From assembly GCF_039543505.1 (NCBI RefSeq), contig NZ_BAABJW010000002.1, positions 62,001 through 126,000 of the forward strand: a DNA stretch of 64,000 nucleotides, written 5' to 3'. Positions 1 to 8,453 of this stretch are shown piece by piece. How positions within the stretch are numbered: the first letter of the stretch is position 1; each line of letters opens with the position of its first letter. The position numbers and the translations under genes were made by a program. The notes below the pieces were generated by a model, which was not told where the DNA came from, ran no database searches, and saw only the letters and a list, made by a program, of their open reading frames with translations. Origin of the DNA: Litoribaculum gwangyangense. GTDB lineage: Bacteria; Bacteroidota; Bacteroidia; Flavobacteriales; Flavobacteriaceae.

Positions 1-181
1 GTTCTAGGTACAAATGCTCTTGAACCACTGACTTTCTATTTTCATTCGCATTGTTAATTTGAAGTGCTATCAAAATTCCAATAACAACAAGAATTATTTC
101 TCCAATGGCATATTTGAGATACTTTCCAGTTTTATTTTTCTCCATAAGGTCGTATCTAATTTTTCTAAAAAACTTAATCAT
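1..181 (-). CDS. DUF6090 family protein, N-terminal part only
   Basis: Sixty residues are visible before the window edge cuts the gene. They start MIKFFRKIRYDLMEKNKTGK and continue into one membrane helix at about residues 24-43, then the NNxNE segment. This is the same N-terminal block as seven complete paralogs in the window, so it is one more DUF6090 copy of the array. The role of the family is unknown. The start (ATG at 181) is preceded by a leader segment shared with two other copies. Confidence 0.85.
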   Translation of the reverse strand, partial: MIKFFRKIRYDLMEKNKTGKYLKYAIGEIILVVIGILIALQINNANENRKSVVQEHLYLE

Positions 182-296
182 AAATCTAATTTAAGCATTT
201 AGTTTGTCCGCAAGCGGTTATCTCAATGAAATATCCAAAAGACATTCGATTTTGTTACACAAAATTAAGTTTAGATAATCTAAAGAATTTTATCAT
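182..296 (-). other. DUF6090 leader segment with duplicated start and hairpins (degenerate copy)
   Basis: This segment lies between the attC-like site and the DUF6090 start at 181. It begins with a second ATG (at 296) reading MIKFFRLSKLNFV and then a TAA, so the small upstream frame seen at 15972-16085 is broken here. It holds the hairpin CCGCAAGCGG at 208-217 and a weaker one at 230-246. It is homologous to 1102-1216 and to 15976-16085. Confidence 0.6.
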
Positions 297-320
297 GGGT
301 TATTGGTTTGTCAACATGAG

Positions 321-375
321 GTCGCAAGGATTTTTGTATATGGGCCATTACTAGCAATGAATTATAAATATTGTC
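321..375. repeat. attC-like site 1, short and degenerate
   Basis: This is a shortened relative of the array repeats. It keeps the AGCAATGAATTATA motif found near the 3' arm of other sites and ends in TTGTCGTGTTTTCGTTA, a changed form of the usual TTGTTGTGCTTTCGTTA. The AAC box is CAAGG. It is about 55 bp, against about 125 bp for the typical site. Confidence 0.5.
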
Positions 376-384
376 GTGTTTTCG

Positions 385-1101
385 TTATTTTTTCTCAATT
401 TCTGATTCCACAATTGTCAGAAGCGATTTGCAGTCAGTCAACAGAGAATTGTAATTTCTAATTTGAAAGGTCAAAAGATTATATTTTCCATAAAGAGAAT
501 TTAATATAAATGGTTCATTCCTATAATCTTCTATATTTTTTTTAGGTAATTCTTTTTCATCCCTGAAATGGTCAAATTTTAGATAAAACGATTCAATTTC
601 TCTTGAGTAATTTTTTAATGACTCATCAATTCCATTATTCATTTGTGTTGCCTTTTTATAATAATTGGTTAACTCATCGAAAATAGAATCATTTCTAAAT
701 AATCCAATTTGTCCTGTTGAAACCATATTATCATATAAAGATGTATTGGCAGAAAACTTAAAGTACTTATATCTAGAATTATTAACAAATGACAATTCCT
801 TTGGATTACTAACTGTTAGAATTTCATTAGATAAAATATTTAAGTCTTGAAGTAATAAGCTATCGGAGTGTAAAATATTTTTAAGTGAAGATATGTCATC
901 AATCAAGTTTAGACTTAATTTATGTAAAAACAATTGTTCTTTTATTCTATCTTTTCTTGTCTCATTCCAATTATTAATCTGTAGAGCGATTAAAATTCCA
1001 AGAACGACAAGAATAATTTCTCCAATAGCATATTTTAGATATTTTCCAATTTTATTTTTCTCCATAAGGTCGTATCTAATCTTTCTAAAAAACTTAATCA
1101 T
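385..1101 (-). CDS. DUF6090 family membrane protein, copy 2
   Basis: This 238-residue protein has a basic N-terminus (MIKFFRKIRYDLMEKNKIGK), one membrane helix at about 24-43 (YAIGEIILVVLGILIALQI), then NNWNE and a charged, mostly helical C-terminal domain of about 190 residues. The N-terminal 45 residues are nearly identical to the other copies while the rest is strongly diverged. The expected topology is a single-pass protein anchored in the inner membrane with a large soluble part. The start at 1101 sits 4 bp after the end of a 36-codon upstream frame. Function unknown. Confidence 0.85.
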   Translation of the reverse strand: MIKFFRKIRYDLMEKNKIGKYLKYAIGEIILVVLGILIALQINNWNETRKDRIKEQLFLHKLSLNLIDDISSLKNILHSDSLLLQDLNILSNEILTVSNPKELSFVNNSRYKYFKFSANTSLYDNMVSTGQIGLFRNDSIFDELTNYYKKATQMNNGIDESLKNYSREIESFYLKFDHFRDEKELPKKNIEDYRNEPFILNSLYGKYNLLTFQIRNYNSLLTDCKSLLTIVESEIEKK

Positions 1102-1216
1102 AAATCTAATTTAAGCATTTAGTTTGTCCGCAAGCGGTTATCTCAATGAAATATCCAATGGATATTCGATTTTGTCGCAAAAAATTGAGTATCGATAATC
1201 TAAAGAGTTCTATCAT
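1102..1216 (-). other. DUF6090 leader with 36-codon upstream frame and hairpins
   Basis: An upstream frame runs 1216-1106 (MIELFRLS..., ending ACGQTKCLN, stop TAG) and stops 4 bp before the DUF6090 ATG. It opens with a near copy of the DUF6090 start. It holds two hairpins: AATATCC/GGATATT (1150-1156 and 1160-1166) and CCGCAAGCGG (1128-1137). The first stem has a different sequence but the same place and shape as AAAGGTCT/AGACCTTT in the copy at 16 kb. Whether the peptide is made is unknown. Confidence 0.55.
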
Positions 1217-1244
1217 GGGATGGCGATTGGTTGTAATGAAGGGT

Positions 1245-1370
1245 AACGACCTTATACATAGTTAGTGTCATGGTTAAGCGCCTAATTTAGCAATTAAATC
1301 AAAGATAGAATATGCTTTAAGAATGTACGTAAGTCACTATTAAAAAAGCAGTTACTTATAATCATTTTTT
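1245..1370. repeat. attC-like site 2
   Basis: The boundaries are AAC (1245) and TTT in place of GTT (near 1369). The stem pairs ACCTTATACATAGTTAGTG-type sequence with AGTTACTTATAATCATT near the right end. Both box edges are altered and the flanking arm does not match across the gene on its right, so this site may be worn or hybrid. Confidence 0.6.
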
Positions 1371-1399
1371 GTAAAAGTTGTTATTTGATTAAACTAATA

Positions 1400-1885
1400 T
1401 CATTCGGTAACATTTGATGATGCAACCTCTCGATGAAGTCTCCAAATGCCATCCTTACCTTTTTTTAATATGGCCAAAAAGTTATCTTTCAATTCAACAA
1501 CCTTTCCTTCACTATTCGTGTAGTATACATGACTAACGCCAAAGTCATAAGCAATACTATCGGAAGCAATTATTGTTTCTTTAGGGAACATATTGATACT
1601 GTCGTAGGGGAATGGACCTTGATTTTTACTAATCTTATACATTTCACTCCAATCACTGCTTCCAGGTGAAATAGTCTTAACATCCTTTGTCACCATTTTA
1701 CCAACGGTTTCGCCATCACTTTCTTTAACAGCTTTCATAAATGTCTGACGAGTTTTTTCTATGGATGCTAATTCTGCTTTAATATCAATGGTATTGACAT
1801 TAGACGATTCTGGTTTACCTGTATTGTTCATATCGTTACAGGAAAAAAGAATCAGGACAAACAAAAGAATTATAGACATTCTCAT
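1400..1885 (-). CDS. DUF4440/SnoaL-like lipoprotein
   Basis: This 161-residue protein has an N-terminal lipoprotein signal (hydrophobic stretch ending LFSC, Cys about 16). It is followed by a NTF2-like fold segment: KAELASIEKTRQTFMKAVKE, later DNFLAILKKGKDGIWRLHRE, typical of DUF4440. Such proteins have a cone-shaped pocket and varied or no enzymatic role; the substrate is unknown. It is probably anchored in the outer or inner membrane facing the periplasm. It is one of three proteins of this fold in the array (see 4428 and 23645). The left and right flanking arms do not match, unlike most cassettes. Confidence 0.7.
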   Translation of the reverse strand: MRMSIILLFVLILFSCNDMNNTGKPESSNVNTIDIKAELASIEKTRQTFMKAVKESDGETVGKMVTKDVKTISPGSSDWSEMYKISKNQGPFPYDSINMFPKETIIASDSIAYDFGVSHVYYTNSEGKVVELKDNFLAILKKGKDGIWRLHREVASSNVTE

Positions 1886-1921
1886 ATTTTAAAATTTTTT
1901 AGATTATTCAAAATTATTGCC

Positions 1922-1996
1922 AACCTATATGTGAATAAGGATGCTACGGGATTAAAGTTACATATTTTGTTTAAAACCTTGCTGTTACATATTGTT
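1922..1996. repeat. attC-like site 3, short form
   Basis: It runs from AAC at 1922 (in ATTATTGCCAACC) to GTT at 1994 (in TACATATTGTTGTACG), about 75 bp. The centre is shorter than usual and AT-rich. The right-hand edge GCCAAC matches the common GGCAATA-type arm. Confidence 0.6.
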
Positions 1997-2018
1997 GTAC
2001 GAAGTTTTTTATTCATTT

Positions 2019-2399
2019 TCATTTTTCGATTCGCCAAGGCGGGTTTAGTCGGTTTTCTCCACCATAAAATAATATGAGTTGATTTCCGTCAACGTCTTTT
2101 AGTCTAGCCTCTCTCCATAACCAACTTTGGTCGGTTGGTTCTTGGTCGAATTCAATTCCTTTTCTTTTTAAATTGTCAACTACCTCGTCAAGATTATCGC
2201 ATTCAAAATACACATAGATACCATCTCCCTTTGGCAATTCGTCCGTTTGATGAATTGAAAAGGTCGAGTTTCCATTTGGACATTCAAATCGAACGTAATG
2301 TGGTAGAGATTTCACAATTAATTTAAGTCCCAATTTTTCATAAAAGGGGATTGATTTTGTTAAATCCAATGAAGGAACTGTTATTTGGTTCAAATTCAT
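2019..2399 (-). CDS. VOC (glyoxalase/bleomycin resistance) family protein
   Basis: This 126-residue cytoplasmic protein starts LNQITVPSLDLTKSIPFYEKLG, the typical first beta-alpha unit of the vicinal oxygen chelate fold. It ends with ARLKDVDGNQLILFYGG, the usual metal-site strand (the DxDGN-x-L pattern). One domain of this length normally dimerises. Members include glyoxalases, dioxygenases and antibiotic-binding proteins; which type this is cannot be told. It is a single-gene cassette between two attC-like sites. Confidence 0.8.
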   Translation of the reverse strand: MNLNQITVPSLDLTKSIPFYEKLGLKLIVKSLPHYVRFECPNGNSTFSIHQTDELPKGDGIYVYFECDNLDEVVDNLKRKGIEFDQEPTDQSWLWREARLKDVDGNQLILFYGGENRLNPPWRIEK

Positions 2400-2427
2400 T
2401 TTTTCTCGTTTGGTTCACATTGCTCGC

Positions 2428-2550
2428 AACACGTTTGTATAAGATTAGTTGCGTGCTTAAACCCCTAATGTAGCAAATACAAACCGAATAGAAAATCCGC
2501 TAGGATTTTCAGAAGTGATTTAGAACAAGTTATTACCTACAGCCATTGTT
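2428..2550. repeat. attC-like site 4
   Basis: It runs from AAC (2428) to GTT (2548), 123 bp. The arms are GTATAAGATTAGTTGCGTG on the left and the AACAAGTTATTACCTACAGCC type on the right. The central palindrome is AAAATCCGCTAGGATTTT. This is the most common subtype in the array. Confidence 0.8.
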
Positions 2551-2590
2551 ACAGCCAGTTTTTGTTTCAAGTCATTGCTTCTATTTATTT

Positions 2591-3805
2591 CTAATCCAAT
2601 AGTAAAGCAACATGCCATAAATCAAAATCACTACTATAATATTGAAGTGAATTGCCACAATGAACGATTACAGTTTCTTTATGAGGTATAATGTAAATAT
2701 TCTGTCCAAGGTTTCCGTTTGCATAGAAATGGTAAGTACTGTCTTTATTAACATGACCCCACCATTGATACTTATAAAAAATTCTTTTGTCGCTTCTTCC
2801 AAACCATCTTGGATAGATATCACGGGGAATAGATTTGTTTTCTCGGGTAGATTCTAAAACCCAATCTTTTGATATTATTTGATTACCATACCAATTTCCT
2901 TCATTGAGCATAAGCTTACCAAATCGTGCATAATCAATTGCCCGTGCAATTAATCGACTTGGCATATATTCAAAGTTGGACTCTTTACTATCGATAGAGA
3001 AAAGGGCATCATACTCCATTATTTTTGACCACAATTTCTGTTCAAGATATTTGGAAACAGATTGATTGGTAGCTCTTTCAATAATCAATCCCAAATAGCT
3101 TGTATTATAATTGGCATATTGAAAATCTCTTCCCGGTTCGGATGAAATTTCTACGTTGTCAAGCAGCAGCTTTCGCACATTAGGGTGGTAGTAGCCAACC
3201 GCTTCATCATGCCAAGGAGAATGAATGTTAGTGAAAGGAATAAGACTTGTATTGTATTCAAGTCCAGAACGCATTTCAAGTAAATTTTTGATGGTTATTT
3301 TTCTAAAGCGCTCATCCCTTTCCAAAAGCTCAGGAACATATTTTGTTATTGGGTCATCTATGCTTGTTATAAGACCATCATCAATAGCAGCTCCAATTAA
3401 AAATGAAATAAATGACTTGGCCATAGATTGAGAGTGGAAATAGGAATCTCGGTTAAAGCCATTAAAGTAATTCTCATAAATAATGGTATCTTTTTTTATA
3501 ACAATTAGTGCAGTGGTTTGCGACTCAATAGCCCACTCTTCAAAGCTATTAAATCCGGTTTTAGTAACCAGCTCACTAAATAGTGATTCAACATATTTAT
3601 CCTTATGCTGAAAAATGAATGTATTGGTGCTTTTTGCTCCCTGAATCTCGTGATTTTCAAAGTTCTTATAATCATAAACATCAGGAACATTCATCCTTAT
3701 AAGTCGATAAACATAGGTAGGTGTAAATTGAATAGATAGAATCACTAAGAGGATTAGTACAAATGAAAGTACTGTGAGTGATATAATTTTCAGGCATCTT
3801 TTCAT
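2591..3805 (-). CDS. class C beta-lactamase-fold serine hydrolase
   Basis: This 404-residue protein has an N-terminal membrane or signal segment (about 5-25) followed by a penicillin-binding-protein fold. The catalytic set is visible: S127-M-A-K130 (SxxK), Y231-A-N233 (YxN) and H382-C-G384 in the place of the KTG/HxG triad. It should act in the periplasm as a beta-lactamase-like esterase or peptidase. HxG instead of KTG is common in esterase-like members, so true beta-lactam hydrolysis should not be assumed. It is a single-gene cassette, with the left flanking arm GTTACAGCCAG. Confidence 0.85.
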   Translation of the reverse strand: MKRCLKIISLTVLSFVLILLVILSIQFTPTYVYRLIRMNVPDVYDYKNFENHEIQGAKSTNTFIFQHKDKYVESLFSELVTKTGFNSFEEWAIESQTTALIVIKKDTIIYENYFNGFNRDSYFHSQSMAKSFISFLIGAAIDDGLITSIDDPITKYVPELLERDERFRKITIKNLLEMRSGLEYNTSLIPFTNIHSPWHDEAVGYYHPNVRKLLLDNVEISSEPGRDFQYANYNTSYLGLIIERATNQSVSKYLEQKLWSKIMEYDALFSIDSKESNFEYMPSRLIARAIDYARFGKLMLNEGNWYGNQIISKDWVLESTRENKSIPRDIYPRWFGRSDKRIFYKYQWWGHVNKDSTYHFYANGNLGQNIYIIPHKETVIVHCGNSLQYYSSDFDLWHVALLLD

Positions 3806-3831
3806 TTAATGTTTTTGGATTTTTTGGCTTC

Positions 3832-3953
3832 AAAGGTATTTTATATGAAAAGTAGCAGATTTATTTGCTCTATTTTTCGGTTTGAAACAAAGATAACAGA
3901 AAAGAACCAAACTTCGGTTTAGCTCTTAACTGCTATTTTTTATATACATTGTT
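3832..3953. repeat. attC-like site 5
   Basis: The clear outer stem is TATATGAAAAGTAGCAG on the left against CTGCTATTTTTTATATA on the right, followed by CATTGTT. Its two imperfect pairs are G.T on the plus strand. The left AAC box is degenerate (CAAAGG). The same subtype recurs at 17632-17755. Confidence 0.65.
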
Positions 3954-4021
3954 GTAGGTAGTCTTTTCAGATTTAGCTATCCAATTTAAAATAATTCTGT
4001 TATATAGCGACTTTAAAGAGA

Positions 4022-4399
4022 TTATATATTTAATTTTTTCGAGTTCCAATATATTAATGCACCACCTGCTAAAGCAAGGTCTTTTAATAAATTTGTCATA
4101 TACATTTGTGCCATTTCTCCACCTGCAACTACATCTGGTAAGTGAATCGTTAACACGAACACCAAAAGTAATACTGCTAGTAAAAAACTAGACCACTCAT
4201 CCAGTTTTTGGATTATGATGCTAACTCCCGCTAAAATTAATGATAATCCTGTCAGGTATATCCAAAATACTCCTCCGGGTATTGGAACCATTCCTACCAA
4301 TGCACTGGCATTCAAAAAGTGGAACAGTCCGAAAATTACCAATGGTGTTGCATATAGATATTTAGCGATTTCACTTATATTAAAAATTATTTTTTTCAT
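4022..4399 (-). CDS. DoxX-like four-helix membrane protein
   Basis: This 125-residue protein has four predicted membrane helices (about 12-30, 42-62, 70-88 and 103-118). The features GLFHFLNASALVGMVPIPGGVFWIYLTGLSLILAG and the late NLLKDLALAGGAL are typical of DoxX/DUF-type membrane proteins. These are often associated with redox or stress functions that remain poorly defined. It is the last gene of a three-gene block (Crp/Fnr regulator, SnoaL-like, this gene), with 28 bp after the SnoaL stop. The block as a whole is flanked by matching arms, so it appears to travel as one cassette. Confidence 0.75.
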   Translation of the reverse strand: MKKIIFNISEIAKYLYATPLVIFGLFHFLNASALVGMVPIPGGVFWIYLTGLSLILAGVSIIIQKLDEWSSFLLAVLLLVFVLTIHLPDVVAGGEMAQMYMTNLLKDLALAGGALIYWNSKKLNI

Positions 4400-4427
4400 T
4401 TTTAAGGTTTTAAAATTGTTGATTCGA

Positions 4428-4907
4428 TTATTTTGTTTTATTGAACATATAACGCGCTATTTTCCAAGTTCCATTTTCTTTTTCAAAAACAAATAACTCT
4501 CTGTTTTCTTTTGTTACTGTTTCACCTGTTGCATGAATTAAGGTCGACCCTTTTGAGCTTGTCACTGCATATGCAAGTGAGTTCTCTATTGTGATTTCTT
4601 CTATGTAAAATTCTATGTTCAATTGTATTTGCGAGAACACGAAGTTATATGCACCTTTTATTTGTTCAGTGCCAATAGCAGAAGGCGCACCACTTGGCAT
4701 AAAAATTCCATCTTTTGTATATAGTGACGTTGCTTTTTCTGCGTTTGAAGTATTCAGTGTTCCTTTGTAGGTCATTAATAAACTTTCGATTTCTTGTTTT
4801 GCTAATTTTTCCATGGCTCTTGAGTTTTTAGTTAAATTTTCTGATTTGTTTTGACAAGCACTTAAAATGGTAATTGCCATTAAAATAATTGCTAATTGTT
4901 TCATCAT
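4428..4907 (-). CDS. SgcJ/EcaC-type SnoaL-like protein, secreted or lipoprotein
   Basis: This 159-residue protein has an N-terminal signal with a probable lipobox (ILSAC, Cys about 18). The NTF2-like domain contains IESLLMTYKGTLNTSNAEKA, LYTKDGIFMPSG and a final GTWKIARYMFN strand, the pattern of the SgcJ/EcaC/DUF4440 group. Many members are annotated as oxidoreductases without proof. It is transcribed between the Crp/Fnr gene and the DoxX-like gene, with 88 and 28 bp gaps, so the regulator probably controls it. Confidence 0.75.
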   Translation of the reverse strand: MMKQLAIILMAITILSACQNKSENLTKNSRAMEKLAKQEIESLLMTYKGTLNTSNAEKATSLYTKDGIFMPSGAPSAIGTEQIKGAYNFVFSQIQLNIEFYIEEITIENSLAYAVTSSKGSTLIHATGETVTKENRELFVFEKENGTWKIARYMFNKTK

Positions 4908-4995
4908 TTATAGTATTGATTATTAATATTACAAAGATGGGATGGAATGGTAAGATTTACCTATAAGGTACTTAAAGAAAGACTCTTAATGTATC

Positions 4996-5577
4996 TTAAG
5001 ATTTTGCAATTTTTTTTCGAATTGTACTTAAGAATTCTGGCGTTACACCTAAGAAAGATGCGATTTGAACATTCGAAATACGGTTAAAGAAAAAGGGATA
5101 ACGTTTCAAAAAATCGAGGTAGCGTTCTTCGGCAGTCGAACTAATATTTTGTAAAACACGTCTTTGGTATGTTACCAAAGCATTTTCTGTAAAGACTCTG
5201 AATATTTGATTGAATTTTGGATGATTGACAAACAAGTCTAATTGGTCTTGTTTTTTTATTTGAAGAATAACGGAATTCTCAATAGCCGCTATATATAATT
5301 TACTTGGTTCCTCTGAATGGAAACTTCCAATATCACCAATCCACCAATTCTCCACTGCAAATTGAATGTTATGTTCTTTACCTTTTTCATCAACAAAATA
5401 CATTCTAAAACAACCTTCAACCACAAATGTGTTTAGTGTGCAAACATCACCTTCTTGAAGAATAAATTGTCTTCGTTTAACTCGACGTTCTTTAAACACT
5501 TTTTTTATAGCATCTATTTCCTCATTTTCAAGAGGTAGAATATTGGAAAAGTATTTCGTGATTGTTTCTGTGTTCAT
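4996..5577 (-). CDS. Crp/Fnr family transcription regulator
   Basis: This 193-residue protein has an N-terminal cyclic-nucleotide-binding-like beta barrel (FILQEGDVCTLNTFVVEGCFR..., about 30-120) and a C-terminal helix-turn-helix (ISNVQIASFLGVTPEFLSTI, about 165-187). No Fe-S cysteine cluster is evident. It resembles the many one-component Crp regulators of Bacteroidota that sit next to the genes they control. It is the first gene of the three-gene cassette and likely acts on its own operon. The last residues are close to the family end, so it is complete. Confidence 0.85.
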   Translation of the reverse strand: MNTETITKYFSNILPLENEEIDAIKKVFKERRVKRRQFILQEGDVCTLNTFVVEGCFRMYFVDEKGKEHNIQFAVENWWIGDIGSFHSEEPSKLYIAAIENSVILQIKKQDQLDLFVNHPKFNQIFRVFTENALVTYQRRVLQNISSTAEERYLDFLKRYPFFFNRISNVQIASFLGVTPEFLSTIRKKIAKS

Positions 5578-5593
5578 TTTTTTGATTACCTAT

Positions 5594-5717
5594 AGCGGGA
5601 TTTTATATGTTTAGATGTGTGGTTAAGCACGTAATTTAGCAAATAAAAACCGAATTGAAAGTTTGGGAGGATTTTCAGAAGTAGGCGAGAACAAAGCAAT
5701 AAATTATATACGGTGTT
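5594..5717. repeat. attC-like site 6
   Basis: The right GTT is at 5715 in TATACGGTGTTGGC. The left box is degenerate: GATTACCTATAGCG replaces the expected GATTACCTACAAC. That expected arm matches GTTGTAGGTAGT on the far left of the three-gene cassette, so the cassette limits can be read as about 3951-5597. Confidence 0.7.
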
Positions 5718-5793
5718 GGCAATAGTGTTCCCTTATTAATTTAAAATCATATATAATAATAAGGGCTTGAGTATATACAGTCGTTTTCTACTA

Positions 5794-5943
5794 TTAGTTT
5801 TTGTTATCTACTATTCTGCCTTTTTTATAAATTTCAAGATTATTTTTCCAATCATTTTTTTTTGATATTTGTGCAACTAAACTAGTACACAATAGGCATA
5901 TAATAATGCTAAAGTAAATGGTTTTTTTATTCAATAATCTCAT
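5794..5943 (-). CDS. small secreted protein or truncated gene
   Basis: This 49-residue frame starts MRLLNKKTIYFSIIICLLCT and has a clear signal peptide ending SLVAQ, then only about 25 residues (SKKNDWKNNLEIYKKGR). An upstream ATG at 5979 would overlap the preceding gene's end, so 5943 is the better start. The sudden end after a signal peptide suggests a truncated secreted protein rather than a full gene. No family recognised. Confidence 0.4.
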   Translation of the reverse strand: MRLLNKKTIYFSIIICLLCTSLVAQISKKNDWKNNLEIYKKGRIVDNKN

Positions 5944-5947
5944 AATA

Positions 5948-7084
5948 CTAATTGTTTTGCATGATGTTAAGTACGTCATATACTAACCGGATTGTACTTT
6001 TTGAAGCCTCTAACTGATTTAGAGTACCTGCTATATACGTATCTATTTCTGGGCAATACCATAAGAAAGAGGCGGTACTTCCTGTATGACCAATAAGCTG
6101 AAGGTCCGTGTTTAATTTATATAAGTCATTGAATGATACTTTTCTAATCCCATATCCGTATTCCATTCCAACAGTTTCATCAATCCAACTTTGCATTGCT
6201 AGACGTGTATTATTTTTTACAATTTTATCTGCATTGAAAGCTTCTAAAAAAGTTATAAGGTCTTTTGTTGTAGATACCAATCCACCACCACCCCAATCTG
6301 CACTTAAACTTTTGATGGATGATAGTTCAATGTCACCTACATAAAACTTAGCTATGGGTAATTGATTTTTTATAGCTGAAGATTTTAAATTAATGTAAGA
6401 ATCATTCATCCCAAGAGGTTGAAAAATATGTTTTTTTAAAAACGCATTATAGGATAGACCACTTGCTTTTTCAATTATTAAAGCTAAAAGCACATATTCC
6501 GTATCTGTATACTGATAACTTTGACCAGGTATGAAATGAGGTTTCATTTTTTCTTTAGTAAATTCAATCATTTCATAAGGCGTCCAAAGCCTATTGGTAT
6601 CTACTAGTAATTGATTGATAATATTTGGGCTACCATCAATTGTTACGTCAGTAAAATAATCGGGTAAACCCGAAGAATGCTGTAATAAATTAGCAATTGT
6701 AATTGCATTGGTGTAATCTTTACCATTAAAAAAGTGCATTTTTTTGAGTAGAGATTTTGGCAAATACTTACTTATCTTATCATCAAAATCTAATTTCCCC
6801 ATATCCTTTAGAATCCCAATTGAAGTAGCCGTTAACATTTTGGTAATACTGGCTGTGTAAAAGGGACTATTGATACTTAAAGCATCTTCGTCAGCATTTT
6901 TACTTTGTACCAACTGGATATTTATCTCTTTAGATTTTGAGTATATATGAAGAAATGCACTTTTTATAGATTCTTTTTCTAACTCTGTTCTAAATCGTTG
7001 CGCAATATCATTATCTATAGATTGTTGCCCAGAAACTGTTATTAAGAAACTAAACAGGAATGTAATAGTTACTATATTTCGCAT
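5948..7084 (-). CDS. secreted serine hydrolase, beta-lactamase class C fold
   Basis: This 378-residue protein has a signal peptide (about 1-19, ending VSGQ). The active-site motifs are S79-I-T-K82, Y192-T-D194 in the YxN position, and H333-T-G335 in the KTG position. The D at the third motif and HTG are typical of esterase/D-aminopeptidase-like members rather than true beta-lactamases. It should act in the periplasm or outside the cell. It is the last complete gene of the large cassette, 45 bp downstream of the 7130-7735 gene, and is likely co-transcribed. It is only distantly related to the serine hydrolase at 2591-3805. Confidence 0.85.
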   Translation of the reverse strand: MRNIVTITFLFSFLITVSGQQSIDNDIAQRFRTELEKESIKSAFLHIYSKSKEINIQLVQSKNADEDALSINSPFYTASITKMLTATSIGILKDMGKLDFDDKISKYLPKSLLKKMHFFNGKDYTNAITIANLLQHSSGLPDYFTDVTIDGSPNIINQLLVDTNRLWTPYEMIEFTKEKMKPHFIPGQSYQYTDTEYVLLALIIEKASGLSYNAFLKKHIFQPLGMNDSYINLKSSAIKNQLPIAKFYVGDIELSSIKSLSADWGGGGLVSTTKDLITFLEAFNADKIVKNNTRLAMQSWIDETVGMEYGYGIRKVSFNDLYKLNTDLQLIGHTGSTASFLWYCPEIDTYIAGTLNQLEASKSTIRLVYDVLNIMQNN

Positions 7085-7129
7085 ATCATTTTAATTTGAT
7101 AGAATTAGCTATAAAGTTACACCTAAATA

Positions 7130-7735
7130 TTAGAACCAACTGAAGCCCAAACCTATATTGAATGTTACCGCATCTCTATGTACATCACCATCTAAAAAGG
7201 TTCTACCCATTACTACTTTGGATTGCACATTCAATGCAAAGTTTTTCTTTTTGTAAAACTCATATCCTGTACTGGCCATAACTGCACAGCCAAAATTCCA
7301 ATCATCATTAACATTGTCTTTTATATCGTAAAGTGCAGGTGAGTCAATCGCCAATCCAACACCTCCGTGTATCCACCAACGATCCTTTACCCAATATTGT
7401 ATTGAGGGAATGAAACCTCCAAAATGCCTGTCGTTGTTATTAAATTCATAAATCATACCTGGCATAGAAGCAGTTATTGCTAAGTTATCGTTTAACATAT
7501 ACCCAAACTTTAATTCAGGAAAACTTAACGCACCTTGAGATTTGTCGAAAGTTTGAATGCCTTGGCTGTCTTCTACACCAATTACACCACCACCTAAACT
7601 AAACTCAAACATAAAGCCATCGGGTTTAAAAATTGTTTCATTTATTGAATTGTTTTGTGCAGTTACTACCATAGTGCATAATGTTAATGATATAAGTAGT
7701 ATTGTAAATCTTATTTGTTTATTTCTTGTTCTCAT
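7130..7735 (-). CDS. probable outer-membrane beta-barrel protein
   Basis: This 201-residue protein has a signal peptide ending VVTAQ (about residue 27) and then alternating, glycine-rich strands: FMFEFSLGGGVIGVE, LKFGYMLNDNLAITASMPG, WWIHGGVGLAIDS. It ends AVTFNIGLGFSWF, with a C-terminal aromatic residue as in outer-membrane barrels. It resembles small OmpW/OmpA-barrel-like proteins; the exact family was not recognised. It is 32 bp downstream of 7768-8412 and probably in one operon with it. Confidence 0.6.
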   Translation of the reverse strand: MRTRNKQIRFTILLISLTLCTMVVTAQNNSINETIFKPDGFMFEFSLGGGVIGVEDSQGIQTFDKSQGALSFPELKFGYMLNDNLAITASMPGMIYEFNNNDRHFGGFIPSIQYWVKDRWWIHGGVGLAIDSPALYDIKDNVNDDWNFGCAVMASTGYEFYKKKNFALNVQSKVVMGRTFLDGDVHRDAVTFNIGLGFSWF

Positions 7736-7767
7736 TTTTATTACTTTTTTTCTATTAATTATTTTTT

Positions 7768-8412
7768 TTAAAATTTAAATCCTATGTAAAGGTTTGGTTC
7801 AAAAAGGAAGTAGTTTTTCCATTTCTTATCTAGTTCTTTAAAAGCTTGTGGTGTTTTTGAATCAAAATGCCATACATTACAATGAAACTGTGGTTCTATA
7901 AAAAATTGTTTCTTTTTACCAAAAGCAAAATGATAGCCCAAATGATATGAGTTGTAGAGTTTAAAACCATTTGTGATTTTTTTATTGTTTAAATCTTTAT
8001 AGGTTTTATAAAGCGGTAAGACTTCTACAGTTGCAAATAGTCCTTTCCAAAGCATACGTTGATACGAGATACCAACTCCCGTTTCATGCAAGTAGCCAGG
8101 ATAAAATTCAGTTTCAGAATCTATTTTATCAAGAAGTCCATCCCGCCATTGAATGCCCATGGGTTGAAACAATCGCCAAGTAGCAAATTTTACACCAACA
8201 ATATTTTTTGAATCTAATTCACGCTTTACATGAAGTTCGATATGTTGGGTATTGGTTCTTTCTCCACCCTTACCAATGTTTCCTAAGATAATTGCTGGAA
8301 AGCTGACTCTGTATTTGAATTCCTTAGCATTGTCTGATACTAATTTCTTGTTGTTTTGTGCAAAAACACTTAGTGTGCAAAGTGTTAATCCGATAAATAC
8401 TAGTTTTTTCAT
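7768..8412 (-). CDS. secreted protein, probable outer-membrane barrel
   Basis: This 214-residue protein has a signal peptide ending SVFAQ (about residue 19). The body has repeated amphipathic strands (TQHIELHVKRELDSKNIVGVKFAT, LHETGVGISYQRMLWKGLFATVEV) and a final FEPNLYIGFKF with C-terminal Phe, as in outer-membrane beta barrels. Family not recognised. It is the first gene after the control region at 8454-8505, which is shared with the SDR operon. It is therefore predicted to respond to the AraC-type regulator encoded at 10596-12368. Confidence 0.55.
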   Translation of the reverse strand: MKKLVFIGLTLCTLSVFAQNNKKLVSDNAKEFKYRVSFPAIILGNIGKGGERTNTQHIELHVKRELDSKNIVGVKFATWRLFQPMGIQWRDGLLDKIDSETEFYPGYLHETGVGISYQRMLWKGLFATVEVLPLYKTYKDLNNKKITNGFKLYNSYHLGYHFAFGKKKQFFIEPQFHCNVWHFDSKTPQAFKELDKKWKNYFLFEPNLYIGFKF

Positions 8413-8453
8413 TTTAATTTGTTTTTAGTTTTTATGAATACAAAATTTACACT

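Noticed and set aside
4215..4496. Plus-strand frame over the DoxX-like gene
   Set aside because: It is a shadow of the minus-strand gene, without start context or protein features.
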